Shown piece after piece: positions 1-12,587 of a stretch of DNA of 64,000 nucleotides. The notes beneath the pieces are model-generated. The model did no database searches, had not been told where the DNA came from, and worked only from the letters and a program-made list of their open reading frames with translations. A program made the translations under genes and the position numbers. The stretch spans positions 70,935,501-70,999,500 of the forward strand of contig NC_060215.1 of the NCBI RefSeq assembly GCF_021130785.1, read 5' to 3'. This stretch comes from Homalodisca vitripennis (taxonomy: Eukaryota; Arthropoda; Insecta; Hemiptera; Cicadellidae). Position 1 is the stretch's first letter; the number at the start of each line of letters is the position of its first letter.

Positions 1-170
1 ATGAAGGTACTTGGCCCATCACCCTCCTAAAATCTTTCAGTTTGACCCTCGAACGAAAAAGTTTGGAAACCCCTGCTACACCATCTCTACATTCTATTTC
101 AAATTATAAAAAATTAAGTAAAATATAGATTTATTATGTAAAATAAAACATAATTTTGTTCAGTAATTAA

Positions 171-1106
171 CCATTTGAGTGCCACAGCGTTTTGCTATAT
201 GGTATACATAAAATGCAGAGTGAAAATGCCTGATTCTGCAAGGGTCTGGTTAAAAATTCATAACAAATTTATTTATTGGTATAATGTCTTGGGTTTTTTT
301 TAGATAAATATATTTTCTTTATACATATAATACATTGATCACTTATTTAACGTTTTTATACAAATAAAAAATATCATTAACAAAAACTTTATGAACAAAA
401 ACATTTTGTTTTTAATTTTGACACAACTTAGTATTATTGAAATATTTTATTATTTCACTTTTAGTTATTCTATCTTATACTCCATTTAATTCTTTACAAA
501 AAGACATAATTTTTTTTTATTCTTATAAATAAAGTTTGGAAAATAAATATGAAAATATGAACTACTACAAAACTAGAAATTTTCTAACCTAACCTAACAC
601 TCTGTGTATTGTATATGTATGACTCATTGTTTATAAATATCACTGAAAAAACACAACAAACATAAAAACTATACAAACGTATTTAGTAAAGTAATAGATG
701 CTTGCGATCGCCGTTACTCACGGTGAAGTCATTGTTCTACTTACACACAGACTAGAACAACATACACAAACGAAATAATTTGACGATACTAACACTACAA
801 ACCCATTTACACTTAAAAACTTTCAATATCATTTGTGAAATAAACAGCAGTGCAAACAAAACATGTGACGACTTGTCCGCGTAGCGGTCGATTCTTAACT
901 CGACACTTTACAACCGCTGTAAAAATCAGAATCTAACCAGAATGCAACAAAACCTACATCAAAAGTTACGTTGAAGCCTTTGGAATGCGTATGTATAGTC
1001 ATTGAGCCGTCATATTAGCGTTACTGCAGAAGTCGCTAACAGCGATTCTGGCATTTCTTGCATATAATGCGGGATCGCTGACAGCGACGCTCCGGCACTC
1101 AAGGGG
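171..1106. mobile_element. piggyBac-type non-autonomous element (MITE)
   Basis: The two ends are inverted copies of CC(A/C)(T/C)TTGAGTGCC and each abuts a TTAA (167-170 and 1107-1110), the piggyBac target duplication. The same terminus, CCCTTTGAGTGCCA, bounds the element at 23856-25876. The right subterminal part holds short palindromic pieces around GACAGCGACGCT. No transposase reading frame of useful length lies inside, so the 936-bp element is taken as non-autonomous. TIRs and TTAA are seen; the family name is inferred from them. Confidence 0.72.
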
Positions 1107-1110
1107 TTAA

Positions 1111-3320
1111 CAATATTAAAAGTTAAAGTTAAAGAACGTCTCGTTTTAACATGCAAAGTTAGGGTTATGAATCCCTCTCTTAACCTGGAGACCAACAGCT
1201 TAAAGGTAACTTCCGAACCACTACCAATGGCCAATGGCTGGGCAGGCGGGCTGCTTGCAAGGATAGGCTCGCTCAGTGGTCACCCATCCAAACAACAGCT
1301 ACACTCAATGGCAAATGGCACAATGTACCACTGGCAATATTAATGGTGTACTTGCACTGTTGTAGATGAAAATTTCCTTTACTATAAATTATCCAAACCT
1401 TGAGACTTGATGCAAATAAGAACTTCTAAAAATCCCTATTAAACACATCATCACACATTAACATAAAAATGTAGATTTACCTCTTGAAAACTTTTGTCTA
1501 GGTTATCTTCTTTCAAATTCAATCTTCGAAGTGTAAGACAGCAACTCCTAGGATTAACAGCATTCAGTACAAACACCTAAAAAAGCAACATACATGTTTT
1601 AGTGACGGTTTTTTTCATTCCAATGTTCTTAATGGTAAAATAAAGTGGAAAAAATAATGATATTAAAATCTGCCCTAACAACATTTAACAGCCTCGTAAC
1701 CTAAGTTTCATGATTGCTTTTCTTTATTGAAGATAACCCTTATATACAGAGTGTAACAAATAAGTTGGGTTGTCTATGTATTTTCAAATTCTGTGTGTGA
1801 TTCTAAGCTAAAAATGAAGAATAACATTTTTCAATTTCCACATTGTTTAGCTGCTAGCCGCCATTTTGTATTCTTTATTAACAAATTATTATCTCTAAAA
1901 CTAGTAAAGCTAAAAGCTTGTTACACCTTGCACATACATCCGCAAATGTAACTCACCGACTGGTAGAGTATACAAAATTCAAATGAACTTTTATAAATTC
2001 TGAAAACTGGAAAGTTTGCACGCAGTTAGCTTTTACCTTCAAACTGATGGGAAAAGTCTGAAAATTTTAATTTTAAACTCACAAATTGAATCTTTGAATT
2101 TAACTAATCACCAAATCCACCTAATCCCCGAATTTGCTAACAACCCATTTAGACGCCCAGCGAGCCAAAGGTGAGTCAGCAATTATAGGCTGTTAATAAC
2201 TGGTAAAAAATTATTGAGCCAACACTAAAATTCTTTAAAAGTTTTTAGATCTCACATTGAGGTACAAATCCACCTTAAACACAAAATTAAATTTAAATAA
2301 AGAATTTCAAATCTAATATTTTATGCTATTTTAAAAGGCAATTATTTGAATAACTAGTCCAATTAACTAATGATTAGGAAGCCAGGCATAACCTGATAAA
2401 CAAGTCTATGCAGAACTTTCAACACCTACTAGTACTAGGATATTAAATCCCCAACTTGTAAACAATTTGCCATTTGAGATTAATAAAATTATACAATAAA
2501 AAGGGGACAGTTAATGTAGGTAAACATAGCAATTGAACGCTAATAGATATAATAATAAATCTCACAAAAGCTTTACCACAGACAAGCGATTCATATAAGT
2601 GTACACCAGACCACAAAACTTCCTTATATCAAATACAGGAATCGTAATGGTGACTCCAAGGCCAACTCCCATGTCCCTGAACAGCACTTTAGACCACATT
2701 GCCATCCTGACTTGATTTCTTGAATGTGCAGATAGCTAACGATTTCACTCCAGCAGTGCTCTTTAGCAGCATGCTATGCATCCCGATCATATACTTCTCG
2801 TAGCGCTTATAGGGCTAAGCATGTAGAATGTCATATCAGGTAGAATAAAAAGTAGGAAACACCAAGAAAACCAAAACTATCATTAATATTCTAAAGTAAT
2901 TAATATTCTTCTAACATGTAATTAAAGAGTTCACAATGTGAGTGTTACTAGTAAACAAAATGGCTAGATGTGAGTTCGAATTATTCTTTAGCTCTGAAGC
3001 ATTCAGGTTTGTTACCCACCCCTTTAAAATTTGTACACTTTACTAATAGGTACAATATAAATGAATTTTTCATTTTTTAGTCACCATCAGCGTGGGCTGC
3101 TGAATAAAGCTGTTGCAGCCTTTGCTGATGGCCAGAGGCATTACCATTAGTCTATTACTAACTAACTAAAATAATTCTTTTGTTTTATGTTAGCCTATTC
3201 ATTTTCTTTGTAAGCAATTTTCCTTTACTGCAAGAAACTATTAGCTGTATGGGCTATGGTAAGTTAATGTCTCCAGCCACAAGCGCGGGCGTAACAGCAT
3301 CTGCCACTAGTAACTGTGGC
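1111..3320. other. Stretch with no supported gene
   Basis: AT-rich sequence with only short chance reading frames. A weak inverted pair sharing GTGTAACAA near 1750 and 1925 could be the ends of a very small MITE but has no clear target duplication. Around 3072-3140 a GC-richer patch (ATCAGCGTGGGCTGC) resembles a patch near 23460. Confidence 0.6.
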
Positions 3321-3324
3321 ATTT

Positions 3325-3490
3325 CTGATTTAGTACTTTCCCAACCTCAGATCACGCCCCAGATCATCCAACTTTTCCGGCTCCAGATCACATTTAAGTT
3401 TGGTAACTAGTACAGTGTATATGAGAACCTAATCTAAACCTACTTATATAGTGTGATAACAAGGAATAGGTAGGGACAGAATGGTCTCAG
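3325..3490. repeat. Dispersed repeat, partial copy of the 16.6/17.3-kb foldback family
   Basis: This stretch shares its order of short blocks with copies at 16560-16930 and 17240-17550: an AGTACTTTCCC block, a GATCATCCAACTTTTCC-like block, a CTAATCTAAACCTA block followed by TTATAT, and a closing GGGACAGA block. The inverted arms that end the other copies are not visible here, so this looks like a truncated or older member. Confidence 0.5.
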
Positions 3491-3816
3491 GATAATACCA
3501 AAGAACTAATTATTTCCTAATATTTATACTGCTCATTTATTTTGGATTACCACACTTAAACAAGTAGGCTACATTTTCTAATCTAAAAGATGATATTAGA
3601 GTTAAACGCCACGGTAGTTGAGTAATGGATACCATGGCTATCCACTACGCAGTGAAGGCACTACTACACGGCACGACTGTTGATACTGTACTACTTAAGC
3701 TGTTTTAAACCACAGAACACTTAAATAAGACATCTGACACAGATAATGCTGAAAAAACTTAGATAACTAGAAGCACATTACCCAAAACGACGTTTTCATT
3801 TTAAATATTAAGTTAT

Positions 3817-5342
3817 GGTATCAATTTACAATAACGTGACCATGGAAAGGTATGTTCATTTTTTTTTCCTGAAAACTACAATTTTTCCTGAAAACAATAG
3901 TGAAGAAAAAATTCATCGGCAACGAAAATCAAAGGAGTTATGATTTTTTGAAATCCTCTGAAAACTCTGTTTTTGACAGTACCTCTGGCAACACTATCCA
4001 TATTTGACAGTTTGGTATTACTCCGCGCTCTCTCAAATAAAGAAGGGACGCCATTTTGAACTATTTTGTTCCTCCGTGTCTATTTTTAACCTCCTAGTTC
4101 AGTAGTGGTAATGGCACACCTTTGTGTTGGATGTTCGTTATCTTATGTGGAAGCAATTCGTAAAGACGAGTATGGAGTTTTACAATTTTACGTAAACCAC
4201 GGGGCTTATAACCGGACTAGGCGTTGTGGTAATAGAAAGTGTGGCAACGAACTCGTTGTAAACGAATTTGGGGACTTCCATTTTCGGTGAGGAAAGTACT
4301 ATACGCCTGCACCGAAACGAAAGAAAATCAAGTGTCGGTTTACTACCAGTGCGAAAAAGGGGACTTTCTTTGAAAACGCCCATTTACCATTGACGGACAT
4401 TTTTTATGTTGTTGCGTCATTATTGTGTTGAGTGCCGCCGCGACAAGATTACCTGGAAAAGAAATTTAATATTAGTTCTAAAACAGCTGTTGACTGGTAT
4501 TCGTTTTGTCGGGAAGTATTTGTTGACCATGTGGCCAATAATGATGTAACTTTAGGTGGAGTTGGCCACATTGTGGAAATTGACGAGGCCAAATTTGGTA
4601 AACGGAAATATAATAGAGGACGACTTATTGAAGGGCAGTGGGTGTTTGGTGGTATAGACCGCACCACACACGAAACATTTTTAGTGCCGGTAGATAAAAG
4701 GGACAAGGAAACTCTCTTAAAGATCGTAAAACAAAAAAATTACCGGGAAGTACAATTATTAGTGATTGTTGGCGTGCGTACGACTGCTTAGAGGACGAGG
4801 GGTTTGTGCATGAGACAGTCAATCACTCAAAGGAGTTTGTGGACCCACGCCCACACAAATACCATCGAGCGGACGTGGAGAAGTGTTAAAGATAAAATTC
4901 GGCGTTACGGCAGGATAAAAAACTCATTTTGTGGGGTATTGGGTGAATACCTTTTTAAGGCGAAATACTCAAACCTCAATGAGCGGATCCACCATTTCTG
5001 GGTTGTAGCTGCAAAACTGTACCCACCTGAACATTAAGGTGAGTGATAAGTTACTGAAATGATGCTGACTAGTACGTTAATTCTGTCGACAATGCCTGCC
5101 TGCTGCGCAGTGCTGCGCACTGCTTGCTCTTTTAGAAAAAAAATTAACTCGAGCTTGCAAAAATCCCAGATCACGTGATGCCCCTGCTCCTTAACGCAAT
5201 AATGCCCGAAAGGCATCAATATAATACAATAATATACTTTCCCCAGTTTATATGCACCTGTGATAATAATACTTGGCTATAAATGCCCAACCCATGAAAA
5301 AAAAGTCCATTTTCCATGGTCACGCTATTGTAAATAAATACC
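3817..5342 (+). mobile_element. Merlin (IS1016-type) DNA transposon
   Basis: A 1526-bp element. Its terminal inverted repeats run from 3817-3848 and 5311-5342, begin GGTAT and share GTGACCATGGAAA; about 29 of 32 positions match. The 8-bp sequence TAAGTTAT lies directly outside both ends (3809-3816 and 5343-5350), an exact target-site duplication. An 8-9 bp duplication with GG-starting termini is typical of Merlin, and the internal coding remnant is an ISXO2/IS1016-like transposase. Boundaries are therefore seen directly. The transposase is broken, so this copy is not autonomous. Confidence 0.88.
4105..5037 (+). pseudogene. Merlin transposase (ISXO2-like DDE), decayed
   Basis: The reading frame gives a Merlin/ISXO2-like transposase: an N-terminal part with paired Cys residues (CxxC then CGNRKCGN) that suggests a zinc-binding region, a central block containing HIVEIDEAKFGKRKYNRG with the first catalytic Asp, GQWVFGGID, an ISDCWRAYD block with the second acidic residue, and a C-terminal HTNTIERTWRSVKDK block with the catalytic Glu/Asp region. 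There are two in-frame stops (4288-4290 TGA and 4429-4431 TGA), a frameshift in an A-run near 4735, and a second frameshift near 4850. Known family members use these residues for cut-and-paste transposition; this copy cannot encode an intact protein. Position inside intact TIRs confirms identity. Confidence 0.85.
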
Positions 5343-5350
5343 TAAGTTAT

Positions 5351-7292
5351 TTATTTGCAATTTCCACTCCCTAAAACCATATATAGTTTTGTTCAGGAGG
5401 ACGCATACAATACGATAAAAACATTGAAAATATGATTGTAAATTTCCACTGTTACCTTGGCACTGTCACCTTTACCATGTTTCCACACAAGGGTTTATAT
5501 TTGAGGAACAGTCAGGTCACTGTTGCCAACTGGCATTGCAGGAGCTTCTGTCAAGTTAAATTCGGATTAGTTAATGTGAAAATCAGAGAAAGTATGACCA
5601 TGCCTTCGCGAAGCTGATGAAGGCAATCAAAGTACAAAAGTTTTATTCATTACTAATTTTTAGCAAATCTAGTCAGGGTACACAAGTTTAGCATGGTTTA
5701 CCCCTAATTTTGATCCAAACAGCCCACAGGTTAATGAAAAATCTATTTAGATCGATAATGGTCCATAAAATCACTATAAAAACTCTAGTATAAACATCAC
5801 CTACTGTATCATTAACATTGGAGGCCTAATAGTATTCACCTTCTAAATTGAGACTAGTTTAGTACTATGGCTAATATCACACTATGTGTATAAACTTATA
5901 TTATGACATAAATTTAAAAATAACATGATTAATAAAAGGCTACCGACTTTTCAAACCAATAGAATTATAACAACCTTGACAAGAAAATGCAATGATATGT
6001 AGAGAACTACATACCTGATTATGGGCTTGTAAAGAAAACATCCTAAAAGTAGAATATGTTCTGATTCACAGATTTTGCTTTAAATTATTTCTTGACTATA
6101 TACTTTTAATTAAGTGAAATTTAAATGATTATGTCAAACCATGGTTAGGCGAAATAAACTGTACGTACGTAGTTGTAATTTGTAATGTTGTAATTGTAAT
6201 TTTTTTACTTTGATGCTGGGTATTGGTAGCACACTGCTGCCAGTTGAAATGCCTCATAATGCCCACTGCCTAGAACCAAAATCATTTCTGTTACTCCTTC
6301 ATATATTTGTAAATCCCCGCATAAACACCGTATTCATTAGAACTTACTCGAGTGTGTACGAATCTTAGATAACGCGACAGGCATATACGTTGAATCAGAA
6401 TCATATTGTATGTCTTTCAACAAGTAATATTAAATATCATTACCGAAGAAGTAAAATACGCAGCAAACCAGTTAATTTTGAGTAAACGTAGAATCATACT
6501 TTAACTCTTAAATTATTCCACAAATAGCATAGATTATAATACTCACAACTGTTGGGTAACCATATTAATAAAGGGTAAGTTTTGTAGAAAAGAAAGCTCT
6601 GATATTTTATTAATTCAACAATCAAAGACATTTTATTCGCCAACTTCCAAAGGAGCATAACACTATGAAAATAGTGATCATCAGTGGAGTTCAAATTCAC
6701 GCGTTCCTACATTCTAGAATCAGGAATCTCCCTATAGGTTCAAAGAGAACGCGGAAATAGGCAAATTGTTTTTACTTCGGAACTGTATGACAATTTTGTG
6801 AATTTTTTTGATACTGTGGTAAGATTGAGTCAGTAAATATTTCAACGCTATACAATACATAAAGATTACCACACTGTCGAATCATACTTTTACGGTTCAT
6901 AAATAATATTATTAACGAAAGCAAAACATTACTAAAGGCATATTATTAAGTGAGCGATGGCTCAGCTTAAGAATGCAGTGCGATTACTGTTGTATCGATA
7001 TGCACAACTATAGTTATACAGTGGGTATTCAGATGTTAGTTTGAGGATGGATCACAGTAACTAATTTGAGAACAGACACTCTCACAGAATTAAAAAAAAA
7101 TAAAAGTTTATTTATAGTTTCTGTGTTATATTAGCAGGATATTTATCACAAATTTGTATAATAAACCACTAATATTATTTACCGCTGTTTTGCTCAATTC
7201 ATGTTGTATCATTAAGTTTTGATTACTTCTTTATCACACAATGCATAAATATAACTTTGGTGCAAAATTAATGTATTACAAACACATAAACC

Positions 7293-7295
<3 letters not shown>
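5351..7295. other. Stretch with no supported gene
   Basis: AT-rich, without long reading frames, RNA genes or clear TIRs. A block of about 50 bp near 5366-5413 (CCCTAAAACCATATATAG followed by TTTTGTTCAGGAGG) recurs in diverged form near 26248-26300, so an old dispersed repeat is present. Confidence 0.6.
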
Positions 7296-7352
<57 letters not shown>

Positions 7353-7366
7353 GTTGTTGTTGTTGC
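7296..7366. repeat. (TG)n microsatellite followed by (TTG)n
   Basis: About 27 uninterrupted GT/TG units run from 7296 to 7351 and pass directly into five TTG units. A pure tract of this length is expected to be length-polymorphic. Confidence 0.97.
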
Positions 7367-7379
7367 TGTTGTTTTTGTT

Positions 7380-9234
7380 GTTTTTCTTAACTTAAAACAA
7401 CGAGAAATTTCAAATTTTTCTTTCTTACTTTTATTTTTAACATATTTCTTACTTAGATTTTAGTCCGATACAGTGGTTTGTTTATACAATTATAGCAAGA
7501 TTAATGATGTCCCAAGTAGTAGGAATACCCTGTTAGTTATTTCAATTATATTCTTAACAGTAAAAACTGGAAAGAAATTATATAAAACGTATCTGATATC
7601 ACTAAATTTAATGTAGTATTTAGTGATTATATGCGAGTTTTATAAGTCAAATTATACTCTACATATTTTTACTGTATACTTAAGCATAAATTTGCCGCTG
7701 TTTTCTGTCGCCGAATAATTTTTATTCCAAACAATGTAAGCCAATACATTATTACAACGTATACAAATAATATATTTAAAATTACCTGTACCTTTAAAAA
7801 CTTACGGCCTCCATGCCTATGCATACTACTCATGGCGTTTCTTCCAGGGGGGAATGGTTTCCTGACGATTTAAAGAGTTGAGATTAATTATAATACATTC
7901 CTTCTAATATAAGGAGTTAATTTTAAAACCATATTTTACTATTTTTCTACATTAGGTTTTCAGATATCAATACTGAACCATTGAGCGTTACATGTGCTAT
8001 TTGAATAAGCAAAATGTGAGTATATGTGAGCATAAAGAACAATTTTAACATGGATCCTTATAGGAAAATGTAAGTCTCTTACAACAATCGACGCCTTGCC
8101 ACAATATTAGCCTTTATCACAACACTTCCTGTTTTGACACAAGACTACGACATTTATTTCGGCTCGAGCTTTCTACAATAAGCTGGGTCCTTAGCAATAT
8201 ACGTCTAAATTAAACTTTTTTAGTAACAATGACGGAAATAGTTCCCATCTTCAGCCTACTTCTCCATGAAGTTTGTTCTACGCACCTGATTGTGGCGTAG
8301 AACATTACAAGTAGGGTCCTTTTAATTAGAAATCATACTTGTTTTTAGTCACCTGTAGACAGAATGCCTTGAGTTCTGATCACCCAATGTCTGACAAGGA
8401 ATTTTAAATCACTTGGAAGGTTCGCATTCCTTACACATGTACACGAACTGTCGCCAAACATTTTTCGCGAAGCCCATAGTAGGCATATCAGTGTTGATCT
8501 ATTACCGAGTAAAATCCATATCTGCATCTTAAGGAACATAATGATTAAAACTAATTGAATATGTTCCACACGCGCATGTCTACTCAGCCATAGTGCTCAC
8601 ACACATTTCTTACGCCGCAATTCACCAAACTAGATGCATACTCGAAATGTTCATTGGCTTTTTATTATACAGCCTTTCCACAAAACTTTTAATTTCCCTA
8701 CATTCTCCAAACTAAGCTTATACGGCCTTTAACCGTATATACGTATTTGCCGAGTGTTTCAAACACTAAACATATACGTTCCACATTTACTTATTACACG
8801 CGAGTTTCTTCTCCTGGCATAACACACACTCTCTCATTTTTTATATATGTAATGAGTTGTACATAATTCCGGTTTACAAGTAGCTCAGATTCCTTGATAA
8901 TCAAAATTTAGTAAAACTTATTCTGTAGTTTACAACAGCCCATCCTTCCCCGTTACACAGTGTCTCTCAGTTACGATTATACCACTGCCATATTTCTGAA
9001 GTTCATCCTTGGTCGACACTATGATCTCTCAATTACACGTAAGCTAACACCTGATTCCTGAATAAACGTTTGCGTTTCCGTTTACTCGGTAACACTTAAC
9101 ACAAGAGGTATTTGACAACCAATATTTTCGTAATACATATATCCGAATATCTAAATATCCATAACTGCTGAATACCTCAAACCCACGGATCTCATAACCA
9201 GGCGCAACAACCATACTCGGCTATTTTACCTACC
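7380..9234. other. Stretch with no supported gene
   Basis: AT-rich sequence with only short chance reading frames on both strands. No TIR pair, tRNA, poly-A-tailed element or conserved coding block was recognised. Confidence 0.55.
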
Positions 9235-9235
9235 A

Positions 9236-9343
9236 CCTTCTATTTACTGGGCATACATACCATATCTAAACTTCCGATCATATAACTTTTACAATCAGCT
9301 TCTATTTATTGGCCAGACCCTCTCTAAACTTCTGACCACATAA
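9236..9343. repeat. Imperfect tandem units (about 60-70 bp) flanking a SINE insertion
   Basis: CTTCTATTTA(C/T)TGG and a TCTAAACTTC(C/T)GA block occur twice (near 9236-9300 and 9299-9343). The following ACTTTTACAATCAG block reappears after the SINE near 9592-9605. The SINE therefore appears to have landed inside a short imperfect tandem repeat. Confidence 0.5.
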
Positions 9344-9582
9344 GGTTTTTTTTTATCTCTTTTTAAGCCTCAGCTTTCAAGCTATGCTGGCTTCGATGTA
9401 CACTGATTTATTACACTGGTACTTATTTTTGCAAAGTACTCTAATTTATTATTACACTGGTATTTTTTATTTAGAAAGTACCCTATCATTCGTGTCTTTG
9501 CCTGATTGGACCTCCCCGGGATTCGAACACGTGATCTCTCAGTTAGAAGGCCGAGACTATATCCATTAGTCTACGGAGGAGA
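9344..9582 (-). mobile_element. tRNA-Arg(TCT)-derived SINE
   Basis: Read on the minus strand, the first ~73 nt (about 9509-9580) form a degenerate tRNA: a TAGACTAATGG A-box-like block, an anticodon loop CTTCTAA giving TCT (Arg), and a perfect RNA polymerase III B box GTTCGAATCC. The acceptor and T stems are imperfect, so this is not a functional tRNA gene. A unique body of about 140 nt follows, ending in an A-rich tail. The 239-bp unit is flanked by ACCACATAA (9335-9343) and ACTACATAA (9583-9591), a 9-bp target duplication with one mismatch, as expected for LINE-driven retroposition. Confidence 0.82.
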
Positions 9583-9591
9583 ACTACATAA

Positions 9592-12585
9592 AGTTACAAT
9601 CAGGGACCACGCAGTATATGTGTGAAGTGTATATGAAGCCATGCTTTTCAAGTAGTACATATAGCCGTACTATCTAAAAGCCCATACCTAGGGAGTATCT
9701 CCCGCACACGGATCCTTTAGTCATACGTAGTACTAACATGGCGGCCCGTGTAACGAACACATATCAACACTCTGACCACATACTTTTCATTGACATAAAT
9801 CTATAAATGCTTCATTTTCCAAATACTAAAGGGACCACACAGGGATGTCTCTGGTCGTCCATCCATTTATTTTAAATAGGCCGAGTGTGCACTTGCCCAC
9901 GTGCGTCATAGTTTTGGTTAGTTAGGAGGGTTTAAGAGAGGACAGGGGTAATAAAATTAAATCCTACGCTGACATAAGTAAAATGTATTAATTTGGAGGT
10001 TTTGTGGTCTCTTGATCAATGCAAAAGTGATGTAGTTGATGTTGATACTCAGTTAATCAACAACCCAAACACTTTAATCGTTAACCAAGTCTTGATCTTG
10101 AGATCAGTGCTATATGTTCAGCCTAAAGCTCAGCTGTATTTAAGCATGGCCGCATCAGTTGAGCGCTGGCTGTGGCAGGGTTGGGAATGACAAAACACGC
10201 GACGCAAATATAATGACCGAAACTACAGTCCAGCCTTGGTCTCGGTGAGTGTCTGTGGCATTGTTGTGTACTATATGTATTATTTTCTGGTCTAATCACT
10301 TCTACCTTACCATACCACTCCATCATCCCTCATCCTCTAAATACGACACGGCGTTGGCGTTCATCCTTCTTACTGATATGCTTTGTACGTTGCACTCGTT
10401 TCATCACAGTGTCTTGTTTAGTGGAACATTACGCATATAACAATTTTCCTTTACCAGATGCCAGTCACATTGTAATAGTACAGTAAGAATTAAGTAAAAT
10501 TTAAATATGAGTGAGAAAAAATATCTAGCGTTATAGAATAAAACTTAATTCAATAATGTTGACACTTTTTACTACGCTTTAAATTATGACGTTATGTATA
10601 AAAACTCAGTTACAACATTTTTAATTTTTGGCCAGATAACATTAATCAGCTAGAAAGATGTAAATATGTAACAAACCAAATTTTGTCATTTATTTTAAGA
10701 CTTCTCGCGTCGTTTTTTGTAATATTGATCTAAGATAGCGGCAAAACCGTCTAAATGCTTGTGTATAAAACCAGGCGCAGCGGTCGTCACGGCACTGAAA
10801 GTTCGCGCTTCATGTTTTCTGTTACTTGATTAGTGCATTTAATGTTGTACGTGTTAAGATATATATATATATCACGATATTTTAGTCAGTGGTGGTTAAT
10901 ATGAACCTTTATTTTTTTCAAAAGAACACGCGTCGAGACATATGGTCAGCTAATTGTGGATGGCTTGTGACGGCGCTGCGACATCTATCTCAGGCTCATT
11001 AAATCAAATACGGTACAACATTAAACTAACAAGCTGATGTGTTAAGGCTGCGCTCTACCACTCTGGTGAACGCTGATGCAAGGGTTTTGAATCTGCCTCA
11101 TTGTAGGCTTATTTTTTTAGCTATTACAAACATATTGATGTCATTTAAGTAACTAAATATTTGTATACGTGCATTAGTTTTTGAAATTTCAATTTCGATT
11201 CAACTTAAGCTGCACATCAGGTGGAAGGTTTTTAAAAAAGGGTATTTTCAACGTTTCATAAAATTAAAACGTGAATTTTTATTAAAGAATAAAATACAGA
11301 CATTCGTAGATTGGAATATAGTAAGAGTAAAACTTCAAACGGTTTATTAAAATGTTCTGAAGTTAAGGTACAATAAGGCAGACATGAAAGGTCTGCAAGC
11401 GCTATTCAACGCTCTGTCAGGTGGCGCGCGTTGCGGTTACAGCCGGAAACGGTGGGCAACTCTCCCACCACTACCTGCTGGATATTTCCCCTCACCCGCT
11501 TTCGCTAGGTTATAACGTGTGGCCTTTCAGTGTTGGTGTTCCTTCAATTTGTTGATTTATAATATATCTATTCATACATTAATAATCAAGTTCCTACCTT
11601 GCACAAATGAAAAATTGTAGTCAATATTTTGTTTTTAAATAATAATGTATTATGAACAAGTATGCATAAAGTATGAACTACAATATTTTTATTTATCCGT
11701 CATCCGATCAGTGTGAAAGGATATGATCGCATAGGATCACAGGCGCCACTGAGCTCACGGGTGGCGGTGTCAAAGGACCGCGCCGCGCCGGGTCTTTCCA
11801 ACGGCCATGGACGAAACACTACTTACGCGCCCATGCTATGAATGATCGTGTCGTGTGGAAACTCTCATATACATCTTCATATCACCGAAATAGTGTTGGC
11901 GAACTCTTTCCGTAACAATAAATTCGTAACGTGTAACAACTACCTCTACCTCCTGGGGAACAATAAATTATTGATTAATATCAATATTTTCAAAATATGA
12001 GTGACATACCTCATTATGAGGTATTTTGTTTAGTGCAATATTATAGTCTAACTATAATAGGTTTTATTTGACTTAATGTATGATTGCTTCATTTGATTGT
12101 TAAACAAATCTCATTACATGAGCAGCTATTACCCATTACAAAATAAAGGAATTAACATTTTAACATTTTAAATTAAAATTCCACTTTTTACTTTTTACTA
12201 CAAATGCATATTGCCAGAACTAGTTGACCCAAGATACCCTCGAGGGCTTCCTGTGAGAGACAGACTAGATGTTTTATAACTACAATTTTATGTTAGTATA
12301 ATGCAATACACGTGACAAGAGCAGCTGATATAGTAATTCATTTAATTCACATGTATACCTATATTATCCCTTACAGTCATGGAGACTAGTGGTACCTGTT
12401 AAAAAACTAACTACACAATTAAATATGACAGATAGGTCCGTATGTGTTATTAGTTTCAATGCAACATTAATATTTTTGTGTAATGAGGGTAATAGAAATT
12501 GTATTTTTATAACTAAAATGAGTTGTTTCTAAAATTTGAAGAAAGATGTTAGAGACATTTAATTCATTTTGCATCTAATCCAGTA
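9592..12585. other. No supported gene; GC-richer patches and TTAAGG(C)TGCGCTCTAC motif
   Basis: No coding region is recognised. Two GC-richer patches (about 11380-11480 and 11730-11830) stand out from the AT-rich surroundings. A TTAAGGCTGCGCTCTACCAC block at about 11043-11062 is the approximate inverse of a block ending at 14957. A TATAAAA with a GC-rich downstream patch lies near 10764 but no coding sequence follows it. Confidence 0.4.
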
Positions 12586-12587
12586 TA

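Noticed and set aside
583..600. CTAACCTAACCTAAC resembling the insect telomere repeat (CCTAA)n
   Set aside because: Only two to three units; far too short for a telomeric tract.
5366..5413. Repeat block shared with 26248-26300
   Set aside because: The similarity is real but only about 50 bp and diverged; no boundaries or element type can be supported.
9509..9580. Functional tRNA-Arg gene
   Set aside because: Acceptor and T stems are mispaired, and the sequence continues into a SINE body with A-rich tail and target duplication.
10764..10870. TATAAAA followed by a GC-rich patch, promoter-like
   Set aside because: No coding exon or transcript signal follows; a TATAAAA is expected by chance in AT-rich DNA.
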